A stretch of 64,000 nt of DNA from Sphingomonas aerophila (GCF_014199305.1 NZ_JACIJK010000009.1:124001-188000); one strand, 5' to 3'. Shown: positions 55,189 through 64,000, counted from the first letter of the stretch. Made by a program: numbers and translations. Notes: generated by a model not told the origin, from the sequence alone.

Positions 55189-56315
55189 GCATGAGCAAGC
55201 TTTCCGAGCTATCCGCCAAGGGCACTGCCGTGTGGCTCGACTTTGTCGACCGCAAGTTCCTGGCCGCCGGCGGCCTCAAGACGCTGATCGAACAGGACGG
55301 CCTGACCGGCGTCACTTCCAACCCGTCGATCTTTGAAAAGGCGATGGGTCATGGCAACGCCTATGACGAAAGCCTGGCCGCCTATGACAGGGAGCATCCG
55401 GGCGCCGCGACGATCGACCGCTACGAGCACCAGGCGATCGAAGACATCAAGGCGGCCGCGGATACGCTTCGGCCCGTGTACGACCGCCTGGACGCCAAGG
55501 ATGGCTATATCAGCCTGGAAGTGTCGCCATACATCGCCGACGACACGGATGCGACGATCTCTGAGGCCGAAAAGCTGTGGCACGCCGTTGATCGCCCGAA
55601 CCTGATGATCAAGATCCCCGGCACGCTGGCCGGCGGACCTGCGATCAGCGCCACGATCGCGAAGGGCATCAACGTCAACGTGACGCTGCTGTTCGCGGTT
55701 GAAGCGTATATCCGGGTCGCCGAGGCTTATGCGACAGGTCTCGAGGAGCGCGTCCGCCAGGGTCAGCCGATCGACCGGATCGCCTCGGTCGCAAGCTTCT
55801 TTGTCAGCCGCATCGATTCGGTGATCGACAAGGAAATAGATCGCCGGATCGCCGAGAATGATCCTGAAGCCGAGGCGCTGAAGGCACTTCGCGGCAAGGT
55901 CGCGATCGCCAACGCCAAGATGGCGTATCAGTGGTTCCTCGACTTCGAGAAGTCGGACCGATGGCAGGCGCTGAAGGCCAAGGGTGCGCAGTCGCAGCGG
56001 CTGCTCTGGGCGTCCACGGGGGTCAAGGACAAGGCGTATCCCGACACGCTTTACGTCGACACTTTGATCGGCGCCGACACGGTCAATACCATGCCCCAGC
56101 CAACCATGGACGCGTTCCGCGACCACGGGACGGTCGCGGACACGCTGACCGACGACGTCGAGGGCGCGCGCAAGGTCATGGCGGAGGTCGATCGCCTGGG
56201 CCTCAATCTAACCGAGGTCACCGACACACTGGTCAGTGAGGGCGTGGCCTCATTCACCAAGGCGTTCGACGATCTGCTTGGCGCCATTGCACACAAGCAG
56301 CCGGCGACGGCGTGA
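55185..56315 (+). CDS. tal: Transaldolase
   Basis: 376 residues, moving a three-carbon unit between sugar phosphates through a Schiff-base Lys. [15 protein letters not shown] at the N-terminus, YISLEVSP and KIPGT (catalytic Lys, residues about 144-148) mark the longer transaldolase subfamily (about 370 residues, as in actinobacteria and cyanobacteria). Starts at ATG 55185 inside the tkt stop (55191 is an alternative). A terminator follows. Confidence 0.95.
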   Translation: MSMSKLSELSAKGTAVWLDFVDRKFLAAGGLKTLIEQDGLTGVTSNPSIFEKAMGHGNAYDESLAAYDREHPGAATIDRYEHQAIEDIKAAADTLRPVYDRLDAKDGYISLEVSPYIADDTDATISEAEKLWHAVDRPNLMIKIPGTLAGGPAISATIAKGINVNVTLLFAVEAYIRVAEAYATGLEERVRQGQPIDRIASVASFFVSRIDSVIDKEIDRRIAENDPEAEALKALRGKVAIANAKMAYQWFLDFEKSDRWQALKAKGAQSQRLLWASTGVKDKAYPDTLYVDTLIGADTVNTMPQPTMDAFRDHGTVADTLTDDVEGARKVMAEVDRLGLNLTEVTDTLVSEGVASFTKAFDDLLGAIAHKQPATA

Positions 56316-56318
56316 ACC

Positions 56319-56352
56319 AAAGGGGCCCGGTGGGAAACCACCGGGCCCTTTC
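56319..56352 (+). terminator. Terminator after tal
   Basis: Perfect 11-bp arms GGGCCCGGTGG (56323-56333) and CCACCGGGCCC (56338-56348) around a GAAA loop, then TTTCGCGTTT. It separates tkt-tal from gnd, although spacing suggests some read-through is possible. Confidence 0.85.
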
Positions 56353-56391
56353 GCGTTTGGCTTACGATTTCCCGAGACACAGGACAGCAGC

Positions 56392-57378
56392 ATGAAAATC
56401 GGCATGATCGGCCTTGGCCGTATGGGCGGCAACATGGCGCGCCGGCTGATGCGCGACGGTCACCAGATCGTCGCCTTTGACCGGGACGCGGGTGCGGTAG
56501 CAAAGCTGGTGGCGGATGGCGCCGAGGGTGCGTCATCGCTCGACGAGGCCCGCGGCAAGCTCGACAGCCCGGCCATCTGGTGGGTGATGCTGCCCGCTGG
56601 TGAGATCACGCAAGCGACGATCGAACAGATCGCGGCGAATGCACAGCCCGGCGACATCGTGATCGACGGGGGCAACAGCTTCTACAAGGACGATATCCGC
56701 CGGGCCAAAGCGCTGCGCGAGAAGCAACTTCATTATGTGGACGTCGGCACGTCCGGCGGCGTGTGGGGGCTGGAGCGCGGCTATTGCATGATGATCGGCG
56801 GCGACAAGGAAACTGTCGATCTGCTCGACCCGATCTTTCGGACGCTGGCGCCCGGCATCGGCACGATCCCCCGTACTCCCGAGCGCGTGCAGGGCGAGGG
56901 CGAGGATGACCGGGCGGAGCTGGGCTACATTCATGCAGGGCCGGCTGGCGCGGGCCACTTCGTCAAGATGATACACAACGGCATCGAGTACGGCCTGATG
57001 CAGGCCTATGCTGAAGGCTTCGATATCCTGAAGGGAAAATCGTCGGAAAAGCTCCCCGAGGACGAACGCTTCGACCTGAACCTGACCGACATCGCAGAGG
57101 TCTGGCGGCGTGGCAGCGTGATCTCGTCCTGGCTGCTGGACCTTACCGCCCAGGCGCTGGCACGGGACAACGCGTTGTCCACCTTCTCCGGCCGGGTCGC
57201 AGACTCAGGGGAGGGGCATTGGACCATCGATGCGGCCATGGAAGAAGCGGTGCCGGCCAACGTGCTGACCGCAGCCCTGTTCGCGCGCTATCGCAGCCGT
57301 GTCGACCACACGTTCGGTGACCAGGTGTTGTCGGCAATGCGCTTTGGCTTTGGCGGTCATGTCGAGATGCCCCAGTGA
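56392..57378 (+). CDS. gnd: 6-phosphogluconate dehydrogenase, short (GndA/YqeC-type) form
   Basis: 328 residues versus about 470 for the classical Gnd, matching the short decarboxylating form. The Rossmann motif is [13 protein letters not shown]; an acidic residue follows strand 2 (AFDRD), which in this family usually indicates NAD rather than NADP. The catalytic segment [27 protein letters not shown] holds the Lys and Asn. It has an added acidic loop ([14 protein letters not shown]). The ATG is at 56392. Its stop lies in a small tandem repeat upstream of the next gene. Confidence 0.93.
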   Translation: MKIGMIGLGRMGGNMARRLMRDGHQIVAFDRDAGAVAKLVADGAEGASSLDEARGKLDSPAIWWVMLPAGEITQATIEQIAANAQPGDIVIDGGNSFYKDDIRRAKALREKQLHYVDVGTSGGVWGLERGYCMMIGGDKETVDLLDPIFRTLAPGIGTIPRTPERVQGEGEDDRAELGYIHAGPAGAGHFVKMIHNGIEYGLMQAYAEGFDILKGKSSEKLPEDERFDLNLTDIAEVWRRGSVISSWLLDLTAQALARDNALSTFSGRVADSGEGHWTIDAAMEEAVPANVLTAALFARYRSRVDHTFGDQVLSAMRFGFGGHVEMPQ

Positions 57379-57418
57379 GGGGTACAGCAGTGAGGGGTAT
57401 AGCAGTGAGCGGGGTACT
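57374..57418 (+). repeat. Tandem 15-bp repeats between gnd and the HAD gene
   Basis: Three consecutive 15-bp units begin AGTGAG: AGTGAGGGGTACAGC, AGTGAGGGGTATAGC and a diverged AGTGAGCGGGGTACT. The first overlaps the gnd stop. Each contains GTGAG like the real downstream start, but in another frame. Confidence 0.8.
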
Positions 57419-57421
57419 GGC

Positions 57422-58243
57422 GTGAGCCAGCCGATCAGGTTGTTGGTGTCGGACGTGGATGGCACGCTGGTCGACAAGGATAAGCACCTGACAGCCGTGA
57501 CGACCGATGCGGTCGCGCGGTTGGTGGCTGCTGGGGTAGGCTTCACCATCATCTCCGCCCGGCCGCGGTCGGGGGTGCAGCCCCTTGCCGATACGCTGGG
57601 CATCGACGCACCGATCGCAGCCTTCAACGGCGGCCTGATCTTTCGTCGCGACGGCACTATCGAGGAGCATCATGTTCTGCCGCGCGAGGCGGTGGAGCAG
57701 GCGCTGGCGCTTGCCGCGGACGAGCCGGTCGACATCTGGGTTTTCGCCGACGACCAGTGGCATGCATCCGCCGACCAGGGCGTCCATGCGGACCACGAGC
57801 GGGTCGCCGCGAACCAGGAGCCGATGGTCACCGCTGATTTTACCGCGTTGGTGGAACGGGTCGACAAGATAACCTTTGTCTCGGATGATCCGCCGGTGCT
57901 CGCCCGGCTGCTGGAGCGGTGCAAGGCGGCGTTCGGTGGCCTCGCGACGATCGCACAGTCGCAGACCTACTACCTCGACGTCACGGCGACCGCGGCGAAC
58001 AAGGGAGATGGCCTGATTGCCTTGGCGAACGCGTTCGATGTGCCGATCGATGCGGTCGCTGCCATTGGCGACCAGTTCAATGACGTGCCGATGCTGGAGA
58101 GGGCTGGCACCTCGATCGCCATGGGCAATGCACCCGACGGCGTGCGGGCGGTGGCCGATTATGGCACCCGTGCAAACGATCAGGACGGCGTCGCCTTTGC
58201 GATCGACGCGATCATCTTACCACGAAAAGGGATTACCGAATGA
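57422..58243 (+). CDS. Cof-type HAD-IIB phosphatase
   Basis: 273 residues of the haloacid-dehalogenase superfamily. The nucleophile motif is LLVSDVDGTLVD, motif II is ISAR, the C2-type cap follows, and the C-terminal AIGDQFNDVPML carries the Mg-binding acidic pair. Such Cof/YidA enzymes hydrolyse sugar phosphates and related metabolites. It starts at GTG 57422 behind CGGGG; ATG candidates farther upstream lie inside gnd. It overlaps the next HAD gene by 4 bp. Confidence 0.93.
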   Translation: MSQPIRLLVSDVDGTLVDKDKHLTAVTTDAVARLVAAGVGFTIISARPRSGVQPLADTLGIDAPIAAFNGGLIFRRDGTIEEHHVLPREAVEQALALAADEPVDIWVFADDQWHASADQGVHADHERVAANQEPMVTADFTALVERVDKITFVSDDPPVLARLLERCKAAFGGLATIAQSQTYYLDVTATAANKGDGLIALANAFDVPIDAVAAIGDQFNDVPMLERAGTSIAMGNAPDGVRAVADYGTRANDQDGVAFAIDAIILPRKGITE

Positions 58244-58986
58244 AGCAGTTGGTCGCCTTTGACCTCGACGGGACTTTGGCCGAGAGCAAGCAGGCCGTGC
58301 AGGAGCCGATGGCAAATGCATTGGCGGACCTGCTGGGTGTCGCCAATGTCGCCGTCATCTCAGGGGGCGACTGGCCGCAATTCGAGAAGCAGGTGGCAAG
58401 CCGCATGTTGCCGCGCGCGAACCTCGACAGATTGTGGTTGATGCCGACCACGGGCACCAAGTTGTACACTCACAAGGATGGCGTCTGGACGCCGGTCTAT
58501 GCCGAGTTGTTCGACGACGAAACCAAGAAGAAGATCCTGACCGAGTTCGACGCCTCGCTGGAGGCGACCGGCTTTGTGCCCGAGCAGACCTGGGGTGAGC
58601 GGATCGAGGATCGCGGATCTCAGATCACCTTTTCTGCGCTCGGGCAGCAGGCACCGATCGAGGCGAAGGAGCATTGGGATCCCAAGTTCGAAAAGCGCAA
58701 GGTGATCCAGGCGGATCTGAAGAAGCGGCTGCCGGGGCTGTCAATCAACATGGGTGGGGCCACCTCCATCGACATCACCCGCGAGGGCGTGGACAAGGCA
58801 TACGGCCTCAAGAAGCTGCGCGACGCGAGCGGCATTCCTCTGGATGCGATGATGTTCATCGGCGACGCGATCTTTCCGGGCGGCAATGACTATCCGGCGA
58901 AGGAACTTGGGCTCGACACGGTGCGCGTGCGCGACCCGCAGGAAACGATCGCGGTGATCGAAGGCATCGTCGCCTGCCTGAAGTGA
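58240..58986 (+). CDS. HAD-IIB phosphatase (phosphomannomutase/sucrose-phosphatase-like)
   Basis: 248 residues. The motifs are FDLDGTLAESK (nucleophile), VISGGDWPQF, the cap region, GGATSIDITREGVDKAYGLKKL and FIGDAIFPGGND (acidic motif IV). This pattern resembles the eukaryotic-type phosphomannomutase and sucrose-phosphate phosphatase branch. It overlaps the preceding HAD gene by 4 bp. The substrate is unknown, but the neighbourhood (tkt, tal, gnd) suggests sugar phosphates. Confidence 0.92.
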   Translation: MKQLVAFDLDGTLAESKQAVQEPMANALADLLGVANVAVISGGDWPQFEKQVASRMLPRANLDRLWLMPTTGTKLYTHKDGVWTPVYAELFDDETKKKILTEFDASLEATGFVPEQTWGERIEDRGSQITFSALGQQAPIEAKEHWDPKFEKRKVIQADLKKRLPGLSINMGGATSIDITREGVDKAYGLKKLRDASGIPLDAMMFIGDAIFPGGNDYPAKELGLDTVRVRDPQETIAVIEGIVACLK

Positions 58987-59010
58987 TCTGAAGGGGAGGC
59001 GAGAGCGGCC

Positions 59011-59757
59011 TCAAGCCGCACTCGCCTTCGCTGTCCCAAGCCCCATGCGCGCCAGTTCGCCGCGGCGGTCGACCAGTTGGTGCTTCAGGGCACCGGCAAT
59101 GTGGAGCACCAACAGCGCGAGCAGCACCCAGGCGCCAGCCGCATGGAATGTCTCGATCCGCTCGTGAACCTCGCGCTGTTCGGGCACACCCTCGGGTGTG
59201 CGACCCAACTCATTGACCGGCCCGATCAGTGGCAGCGGGACGACGCCCCAGATCATCAGCGGCCCGCGTTTGCGCGGTGCCTGGCCGCCGCCCTTGCCCT
59301 CGCCGGCCGGGCCGCCCTGTGATGTCCGATCCTTGCCGCCGGCGGGTGCGGGCGGCGGTCCCGGCCGATGTGCCTCTGCCCAGGCGGCACCGGGCGACCC
59401 CGCGGGCGGACTGGCCGAGACCATCGCCCAGCCGGAAAAGGGGAGGATCAGCATTCCGGCATAAAGCAGGAAATGGACACCATGCGCGAGGCCCTGCTGC
59501 CACGCGGGCATGGGCAGGTAAGGTGGCGCGCGATGGGTTAGCCGCCATCCGATGCGGATCAAGGTCAGCGCCAGGATCGTGATGCCGGACGAGACGTGAA
59601 GCGCGAAGAAGCCGCGTGGCAGAAGCGGCCGCAACAGGCCCGAGGTAAGGTTATAGAGGATCAGCGCGGCGGTCGCCCAGTGAAGCGCAATCGCAACGTT
59701 GGTGTATCGAAGCCCGGGAGTTTTCGAGGCGGACCGATCAAAGGTTACGCTGGCCAT
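59011..59757 (-). CDS. Cytochrome b561 with low-complexity periplasmic insertion
   Basis: 248 residues, a four-helix di-heme b-type cytochrome of the inner membrane. Candidate heme-ligand His residues lie in ALHWATAAL (H26), FALHVSSGIT (H54), AHGVHFLLY and FHAAGAWVLLAL (H205). Between the third and fourth helices, residues about 116-165 are Gly/Pro/Lys-rich (for example RPGPPPAPAGGKDR), far longer than the usual short loop. A GTG at 59769 is an alternative start. Such proteins pass electrons between quinols and periplasmic acceptors or remove superoxide. Single gene, tail to tail with the HAD gene. Confidence 0.85.
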   Translation of the reverse strand: MASVTFDRSASKTPGLRYTNVAIALHWATAALILYNLTSGLLRPLLPRGFFALHVSSGITILALTLIRIGWRLTHRAPPYLPMPAWQQGLAHGVHFLLYAGMLILPFSGWAMVSASPPAGSPGAAWAEAHRPGPPPAPAGGKDRTSQGGPAGEGKGGGQAPRKRGPLMIWGVVPLPLIGPVNELGRTPEGVPEQREVHERIETFHAAGAWVLLALLVLHIAGALKHQLVDRRGELARMGLGTAKASAA

Positions 59758-59837
59758 GACGCTACCCACTGCCTGGCGCAGGATGCGGGCGCTCGGGCGG
59801 TTGCGTCAAGCACTTGTCGGCCGGTTGGCCGCAGCGT

Positions 59838-60704
59838 TCAGGCTGCATGCTTGTTCTCGCGTCGGCGGCCGACCATCATCCCGCGCTCTAGCCGAGCGCA
59901 CAGCGCGACATAATACTCCGACAGGAAGGCGCGATCATCGCCATCGTCCGGCATGTCGGCCTTGGCCCGGATGATGTTGGCGACAGTGGCCAGGGTTTCG
60001 GGCCGGCCCGCGCGCAGCACCTCTTCCAGCGTCTGCAACTCGCGAATCCCATACAGGTTGAGCGCGCGCTCGCTGAACTCGCGCCGTTCGGCCGGTGCCG
60101 TCGCGATCAGGTCACCGGCCAGCTTGGCGCGGCTGGTGCGCACCACCCAGGTCCCAGCGACCAGGTCGCCGATGCGCAGCCGGTCGCGGTTGAATAAGAG
60201 GAAGAACAGGAAAATGCCGCTCCAGGTGAGGGCGAAAACGGTCAGGAAGGTGTCGGCCAGCCCCTGCGATGCCTGCATGCCGAGGAACGAGAGCGGCAGG
60301 AAGACTTCAATCTCGCGCATGGCGTTGCGGGCGATCACCGCGCCGCCCGTCAGCCGCGCGCCGTCCCGCGCAACGACGCGCAGGCCGAGCAGCCGCTTGC
60401 CGGGCGTTGCGCCGCGGCCACCCATTTCGAACAGCGTGAACCAGCCGTTGCGAAGGACAAAGGCGCCGAGGAGCCAGATGATCATCAGCAGGCCGGTTTT
60501 GTCGCCGCGAGCGAGATAAGCGAGGGCCAGCGACGCGCCGATCAGGATCGCGAGCTGAAGCATCAGGTCGATGGTGAACGCGCCGGCCCGCGCGCCGCCC
60601 GCGCCGAGCTCCAGCTGCAGGTCGACCCCCTCTGGCGTGATGAAGCGCCGGCGGGGTGAACGAGGCTCCCGTGGAGAGGACGCCTTACGCCAGGGCCAGC
60701 GCAT
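59838..60704 (-). CDS. RDD-domain membrane protein
   Basis: 288 residues with about four spans. The RDD signature region is seen from RAGAFTIDLMLQLAILIGASL through FTLFEMGGRGATPGKRLLGLRVV to LFNRDRLRIGDLVAGTWVV. Residues 210-288 form a soluble cytosolic tail with a basic end (GRRRENKHAA). Its start overlaps the SpoIIM-like gene by 20 bp. RDD proteins are of uncertain function; some relatives are ion or solute transporters, and RDD proteins occur regularly next to SpoIIM/MoxR/DUF58 genes. Confidence 0.88.
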   Translation of the reverse strand: MRWPWRKASSPREPRSPRRRFITPEGVDLQLELGAGGARAGAFTIDLMLQLAILIGASLALAYLARGDKTGLLMIIWLLGAFVLRNGWFTLFEMGGRGATPGKRLLGLRVVARDGARLTGGAVIARNAMREIEVFLPLSFLGMQASQGLADTFLTVFALTWSGIFLFFLLFNRDRLRIGDLVAGTWVVRTSRAKLAGDLIATAPAERREFSERALNLYGIRELQTLEEVLRAGRPETLATVANIIRAKADMPDDGDDRAFLSEYYVALCARLERGMMVGRRRENKHAA

Positions 60705-61707
60705 GTCGCTTCCTTGGCAGGTAGAAATAGGCGAGCCACCCCGACAGCATCGCGAGCCCGATCAGCAGGCGCAGGCCGTCGTTCGTCACCGTCTGGCGGC
60801 CGATACCCTCCAGCAGGCCGGCAACAGCAAGCATGACCACGGTGCCGGCCATCGCGGTCGCGGCCGAGCGCCCGGCGGCGACCGCGGCGTCCACGCGGGC
60901 GATGCGGCCCGGAAAGGCGATGGCGCCGCCGATCCGAAGCCCGGCCGCTCCCGCGATGAAGATCGCAAACAGCTCTGTGGTGCCGTGGATCGCCAGCCAG
61001 CAGGTGAAGTTCGGCCCCAACCCCTTGGGCACGAACACCGCAAAGAAGGCGCCCAGCATCAGGCCATTGTAGAGGATCAGCAGGATCGTCGGGATCCCTA
61101 ACGCAAAGCCAAGCGCAAAGGAAAAGATCGCAACCTGGGCGTTGTTCTGGAACAGGTATGCGGCAAAGGTCGCCAGCATGTTCTGGTCGCTGGCGTACAG
61201 GCTTTCGCGCAGGCTGTCGGCGGAGGCCGCAGGATCGCGACCGTTCGCCAAACCTTCTGGCAGAAGCGCATAGAACCAGCTCGGGTCACTGCGGACGAGC
61301 AAATAGGCGACAAATGCTCCGGCGATCGTGAACAGCACCACGACCAGCGTCTCTCGCCACAGCGCCCGCACCGCATCGGGCCAACCCCGCGCGAAAAAGC
61401 GGCCGAGCTGCGATCCAAGCGAACTCTGCACCCCATAGATCTGGAAATAGGCCCTGGTGGAGAGCTGTTCGAGATAGGTGATCAGCGCGCGGTCCAGCGA
61501 GGTCTCGCGGGCGACCGACAGGGAAGACAGGGTGGCCCGGTAGAGCAGCGGCAGGGCGATCAGGTCCTCGTCCGACAGGGCGCGTACCGATCGTCTCTCG
61601 ATGCTGGTGACCAGACGTTCCAGTTGCTCCCACTCGGCCCCATGGGCTGCGCGAAAGCGACTGGCGTTTACCGGGGCGGCCCCGGCGGCGTCGACCAGGG
61701 CGCTCAC
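60685..61707 (-). CDS. Stage II sporulation protein M-like membrane protein (DUF95)
   Basis: 340 residues. A soluble N-terminal helical part (about 1-100) is followed by about six spans with the DUF95 landmark NGLMLGAFFAVFVPKGLGPNF and HGTTELFAIFIAGAAGLRIG. Outside sporulating species the role is unknown; the gene travels with MoxR, DUF58 and RDD genes. It overlaps DUF58 by 4 bp and RDD by 20 bp, so the four are one transcription unit. Confidence 0.9.
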   Translation of the reverse strand: MSALVDAAGAAPVNASRFRAAHGAEWEQLERLVTSIERRSVRALSDEDLIALPLLYRATLSSLSVARETSLDRALITYLEQLSTRAYFQIYGVQSSLGSQLGRFFARGWPDAVRALWRETLVVVLFTIAGAFVAYLLVRSDPSWFYALLPEGLANGRDPAASADSLRESLYASDQNMLATFAAYLFQNNAQVAIFSFALGFALGIPTILLILYNGLMLGAFFAVFVPKGLGPNFTCWLAIHGTTELFAIFIAGAAGLRIGGAIAFPGRIARVDAAVAAGRSAATAMAGTVVMLAVAGLLEGIGRQTVTNDGLRLLIGLAMLSGWLAYFYLPRKRHALALA

Positions 61708-63017
61708 AGCAGGTTCCTTCGCTTGAGGTCAGTATAGGCCTGCACCAATCGTTCGCCCACGCGGTCGTGCTCCGCCTCGACGACGTGCACGCCCAGCCGG
61801 CCCAGGCGCCGGATGACCACGCGACGTTCACGCAGCAGCGCGGCGGCGGTCACGGCGCGGCCGACGTCGTCCGCGGTTGCGGGCGCGCGGTCCGCGATGC
61901 TTTCCAGCTCCTCGTCGCGCAGGACGACGACCATCAGCAGGTGCTTTTCGACCAGCCGCTGCGCCGCGCGCACCATGAAATCGGCCTGGGTGGTGTCGAC
62001 GATCTCCGTCAGCAGGACGATCATCGACCGGCGGTTCAATGCGCTGGCGAGCGAGGTCAGCGCAAAGGTATGATTGGTTTCATCCGTGCCATAGTCGATC
62101 CGGGCCGCCAGACGCTGCAGGTCGGCGAACGCGCCGATGCCGCCGGCCATGCCGCTTGCGATGCGTGGACGGGAGTCGAAGGCGTGCAGGGCAACGCGGT
62201 CGCCCAGCTTCAGCGCTACCCAGGCGGCCAGCAGCATTGCCGTGACCGCACGATCGACCCGCGGCAAGCCGGCCACCGGCTCTGCCATCTGCCGCCCGGC
62301 ATCGACCGCGAAGACGATCTGGTTGTTCCGTTCGGTCCTGAACTCGCGCGCGACGAGCTTGCCGTGGCGGGCTGACCCCTTCCAGTCGATGGCGCGCCGC
62401 TCCATGCCCGGCTGAAACTCGACCAGGGTCTCGAACTCGCCGCCGTCGCCGCGCCGAGCCTGGGTCAGCAATCCTTCGAGGGCATGGCGCTGGAACAGCC
62501 GCGCGCCTTGCTCACGAACGGGGCCAATGTCGGGCAGAATCGCGATCTCTGCGGGCGTGTCAGCCTGTTGCTGCCGCCAGGTGAGCCCCATCGGCCCGCG
62601 CCAGCGTATCCACAACGCACCGATCCGCGCCGTTCCGCGCCGCAGGGCCTGAAGCGGCACGTGGGCAGCGCCGACCCCCTTCTGATCGAGCAGCAGCGCC
62701 AATCGGCCATCATCCTCGGTGCCAATCATGGGGCCCGCATCGATGGCGACCTCGGCACGCGAGGGTGCCTGTCCCTGCGCGATGCGCGCCGTGACCGTGG
62801 CCGCGATTGGCTCCCCGACACTCGCTGTGCGCGGTATCGCAAGCGACACCGTCCCGTGCCGTCCGCCGGTGAACCCGTCTGCGAGAGTCAGCAGGATCAC
62901 GGCGAAGGGCCATGCGAGGCCAAGATACCACTGGCCAGGCATCGAGACCGCCACAAGGAGCGCGACCGGCGCCCCGGCAGCGGCCGCCGCGACCGACAGG
63001 CGGGTAGGGTAGATCAA
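61704..63017 (-). CDS. DUF58 domain protein (VWA-like, MoxR partner)
   Basis: 437 residues. Two membrane segments near the N-terminus (SVAAAAAGAPVALLVAVSM and YLGLAWPFAVILLTLADG) anchor it; a beta-rich region leads to the DUF58 motif RRAIDWKGSARHGKLVAREFRTERNN, which precedes a VWA-like fold (QIVFAVDAGRQM). MoxR ATPases are thought to act as chaperones for such partners. The start is uncertain: TTG 63017 gives MIYPTRLSVAAAA 31 bp after moxR; longer forms would overlap moxR. Confidence 0.9.
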   Translation of the reverse strand: MIYPTRLSVAAAAAGAPVALLVAVSMPGQWYLGLAWPFAVILLTLADGFTGGRHGTVSLAIPRTASVGEPIAATVTARIAQGQAPSRAEVAIDAGPMIGTEDDGRLALLLDQKGVGAAHVPLQALRRGTARIGALWIRWRGPMGLTWRQQQADTPAEIAILPDIGPVREQGARLFQRHALEGLLTQARRGDGGEFETLVEFQPGMERRAIDWKGSARHGKLVAREFRTERNNQIVFAVDAGRQMAEPVAGLPRVDRAVTAMLLAAWVALKLGDRVALHAFDSRPRIASGMAGGIGAFADLQRLAARIDYGTDETNHTFALTSLASALNRRSMIVLLTEIVDTTQADFMVRAAQRLVEKHLLMVVVLRDEELESIADRAPATADDVGRAVTAAALLRERRVVIRRLGRLGVHVVEAEHDRVGERLVQAYTDLKRRNLL

Positions 63018-63048
63018 GTTTGGCTGCCCGACCCGCCGGCGCTGGCCG

Positions 63049-63999
63049 TCACCGTGGCACCTCGATTGTATCGATGATCCCGGCCACGACATCCTCGATC
63101 GCGCGGCCGTCAATCTCCGCGGCGGGCGACAGGATCAGCCGGTGGCGGAGGAGGGCGGGGGCGAGTGCCTTCACATCGTCCGGGATCACGAAGTCGCGTT
63201 CCTCGATCGCCGCCCGAGCCCTGGCGGCGCCGGCCAGCATCGCACCGGCACGTGGCGACGCGCCGCTGTCCAGGTCCGCGACCTCGCGGGTGCCCCGGAT
63301 CAGCGAGGCAATATAGTCGATGACCTCATCCGCCAGTCGCACACCCGCCACGGCATCGACAGCGGCCGCGATCGTATCAGCGTCAAGGGCCGGCTCAATG
63401 CCCCAATCGTCCGGCGTCATGACGCTTTGCCGGCTGCCATGGGCAGCGATGATCCGGCGCTCCTCCTCGGCGGAAGGATAGTCGACCAGGTGCTTGAACA
63501 AAAAGCGGTCCAACTGGGCCTCGGGCAGCGGATACACGCCCTGCTGCTCGATCGGGTTCTGCGTTGCGACAACGGTGAAGCGGGCGCCGAGCGACAGCGT
63601 GTCGCCGTCGATCGTCACCGTACGCTCCTGCATCGCCTCCAGCAGCGCGGCCTGGGTCTTGGGCGGGGTGCGGTTAATCTCGTCCGCCAGCAGCAGGTCG
63701 CAGAAGATCGGACCACGGGTCAGCGTGAAGGTCGAAGTCTGGAAATTGAACAGGTTCGCGCCGATGATGTCGCCCGGCAGCAGGTCCGGGGTGAACTGGA
63801 TCCGTCCGAAGCCAAGGCCGGTTGCGCGGGCGAAGCTGTGCGCGATCAGGGTTTTGGCGGTTCCCGGTGGCCCTTCCAGCAGGATGTGGCCGCCTGCCAG
63901 CAGCGCGACCAGCAGTAGTTCCACCGTCGCGTCCTGCCCGACCACAGCCTTGCCGACCTCGCGCCGGATGGCTGCTGCAAGTGCGGGTACCTCGTTCAC
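63049..63999 (-). CDS. MoxR-family AAA+ ATPase
   Basis: 316 residues. Walker A is [10 protein letters not shown], Walker B is LLADEINR, and the sensor/arginine-finger region reads [22 protein letters not shown]. MoxR ATPases assist maturation of partner complexes, often envelope- or stress-linked. The GTG at 63999 sits one base from the window edge; it fits the family start ([17 protein letters not shown]), but an upstream start cannot be excluded. First of the moxR-DUF58-SpoIIM-RDD unit within this window. Confidence 0.94.
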   Translation of the reverse strand: MNEVPALAAAIRREVGKAVVGQDATVELLLVALLAGGHILLEGPPGTAKTLIAHSFARATGLGFGRIQFTPDLLPGDIIGANLFNFQTSTFTLTRGPIFCDLLLADEINRTPPKTQAALLEAMQERTVTIDGDTLSLGARFTVVATQNPIEQQGVYPLPEAQLDRFLFKHLVDYPSAEEERRIIAAHGSRQSVMTPDDWGIEPALDADTIAAAVDAVAGVRLADEVIDYIASLIRGTREVADLDSGASPRAGAMLAGAARARAAIEERDFVIPDDVKALAPALLRHRLILSPAAEIDGRAIEDVVAGIIDTIEVPR

Positions 64000-64000
64000 G

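Noticed and set aside
57374..57418. Short tandem repeats as a CRISPR-like array
   Set aside because: The units are 15 bp, contiguous, with no spacers and no cas genes.
58240..58986. Calling the second HAD enzyme phosphomannomutase
   Set aside because: Only the HAD-IIB motifs are shared; sucrose-phosphatase-like and other sugar phosphatases fit as well, so no specific activity is assigned.

Overview
This window is a chromosomal segment of an alphaproteobacterium, most likely a sphingomonad (Sphingomonas or a close relative). The inference rests on high GC content, the character of RpoB, RpoC, SecE and the ribosomal proteins, short 1-8 bp overlaps between genes, an RG-rich S5, and a NodT/EmrAB/RND efflux-rich neighbourhood. 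It is not a phage or plasmid segment. No insertion sequence, CRISPR array or rRNA was found; the only tRNA gene seen is tRNA-Trp.

Layout. 1-1712: the 3' end of a tamB-like gene, a metallophosphoesterase and a small charged protein. 1907-22148 (minus strand): the classical trnW-secE-nusG-rplKA-rplJL-rpoBC block, read leftwards. Pairs of unrelated genes sit at its junctions: a proline-rich membrane protein plus a serine hydrolase (rpoB/rplL), a DEAD-box helicase plus a YaiI-type protein (rplJ/rplA), and two membrane glycosyltransferases (rplK/nusG). 22438-40764 (plus strand): rpsL-rpsG-fusA-tuf, the S10 cluster (rpsJ to rpsQ), the spc cluster (rplN to rpmD), a frame-disrupted membrane acyltransferase, then rplO, secY and adk. 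The alpha operon (rpsM-rpsK-rpoA-rplQ), commonly found after adk, is not here.

40898-52145: two multidrug-export systems. The first is a marR-nodT-emrA-emrB operon on the plus strand. After a phasin gene comes an adaptor-pump-outer-membrane RND tripartite operon on the minus strand. 52297-58986: sugar-phosphate genes on the plus strand, namely rpiA, tkt, tal, a short-type 6-phosphogluconate dehydrogenase and two translationally coupled HAD phosphatases. 59011-63999 (minus strand): cytochrome b561, RDD, SpoIIM-like, DUF58 and MoxR ATPase genes; the last four form the well-known MoxR/DUF58 neighbourhood.

The most notable items are: (i) S5 with a roughly 90-residue RG/RGG-rich N-terminal extension that must be translated; (ii) Arg at S12 position 88, a classical streptomycin-resistance residue; (iii) inversion and cargo insertion in the transcription-translation supercluster; (iv) an acyltransferase lodged between rpmD and rplO and split at a T5 tract; (v) hairpin-rich spacers (rpsQ-rplN, rpoB leader, secY leader); (vi) low-complexity insertions in envelope proteins (RND outer-membrane protein, cytochrome b561). 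No wholly new multigene defence or mobile system was recognised.
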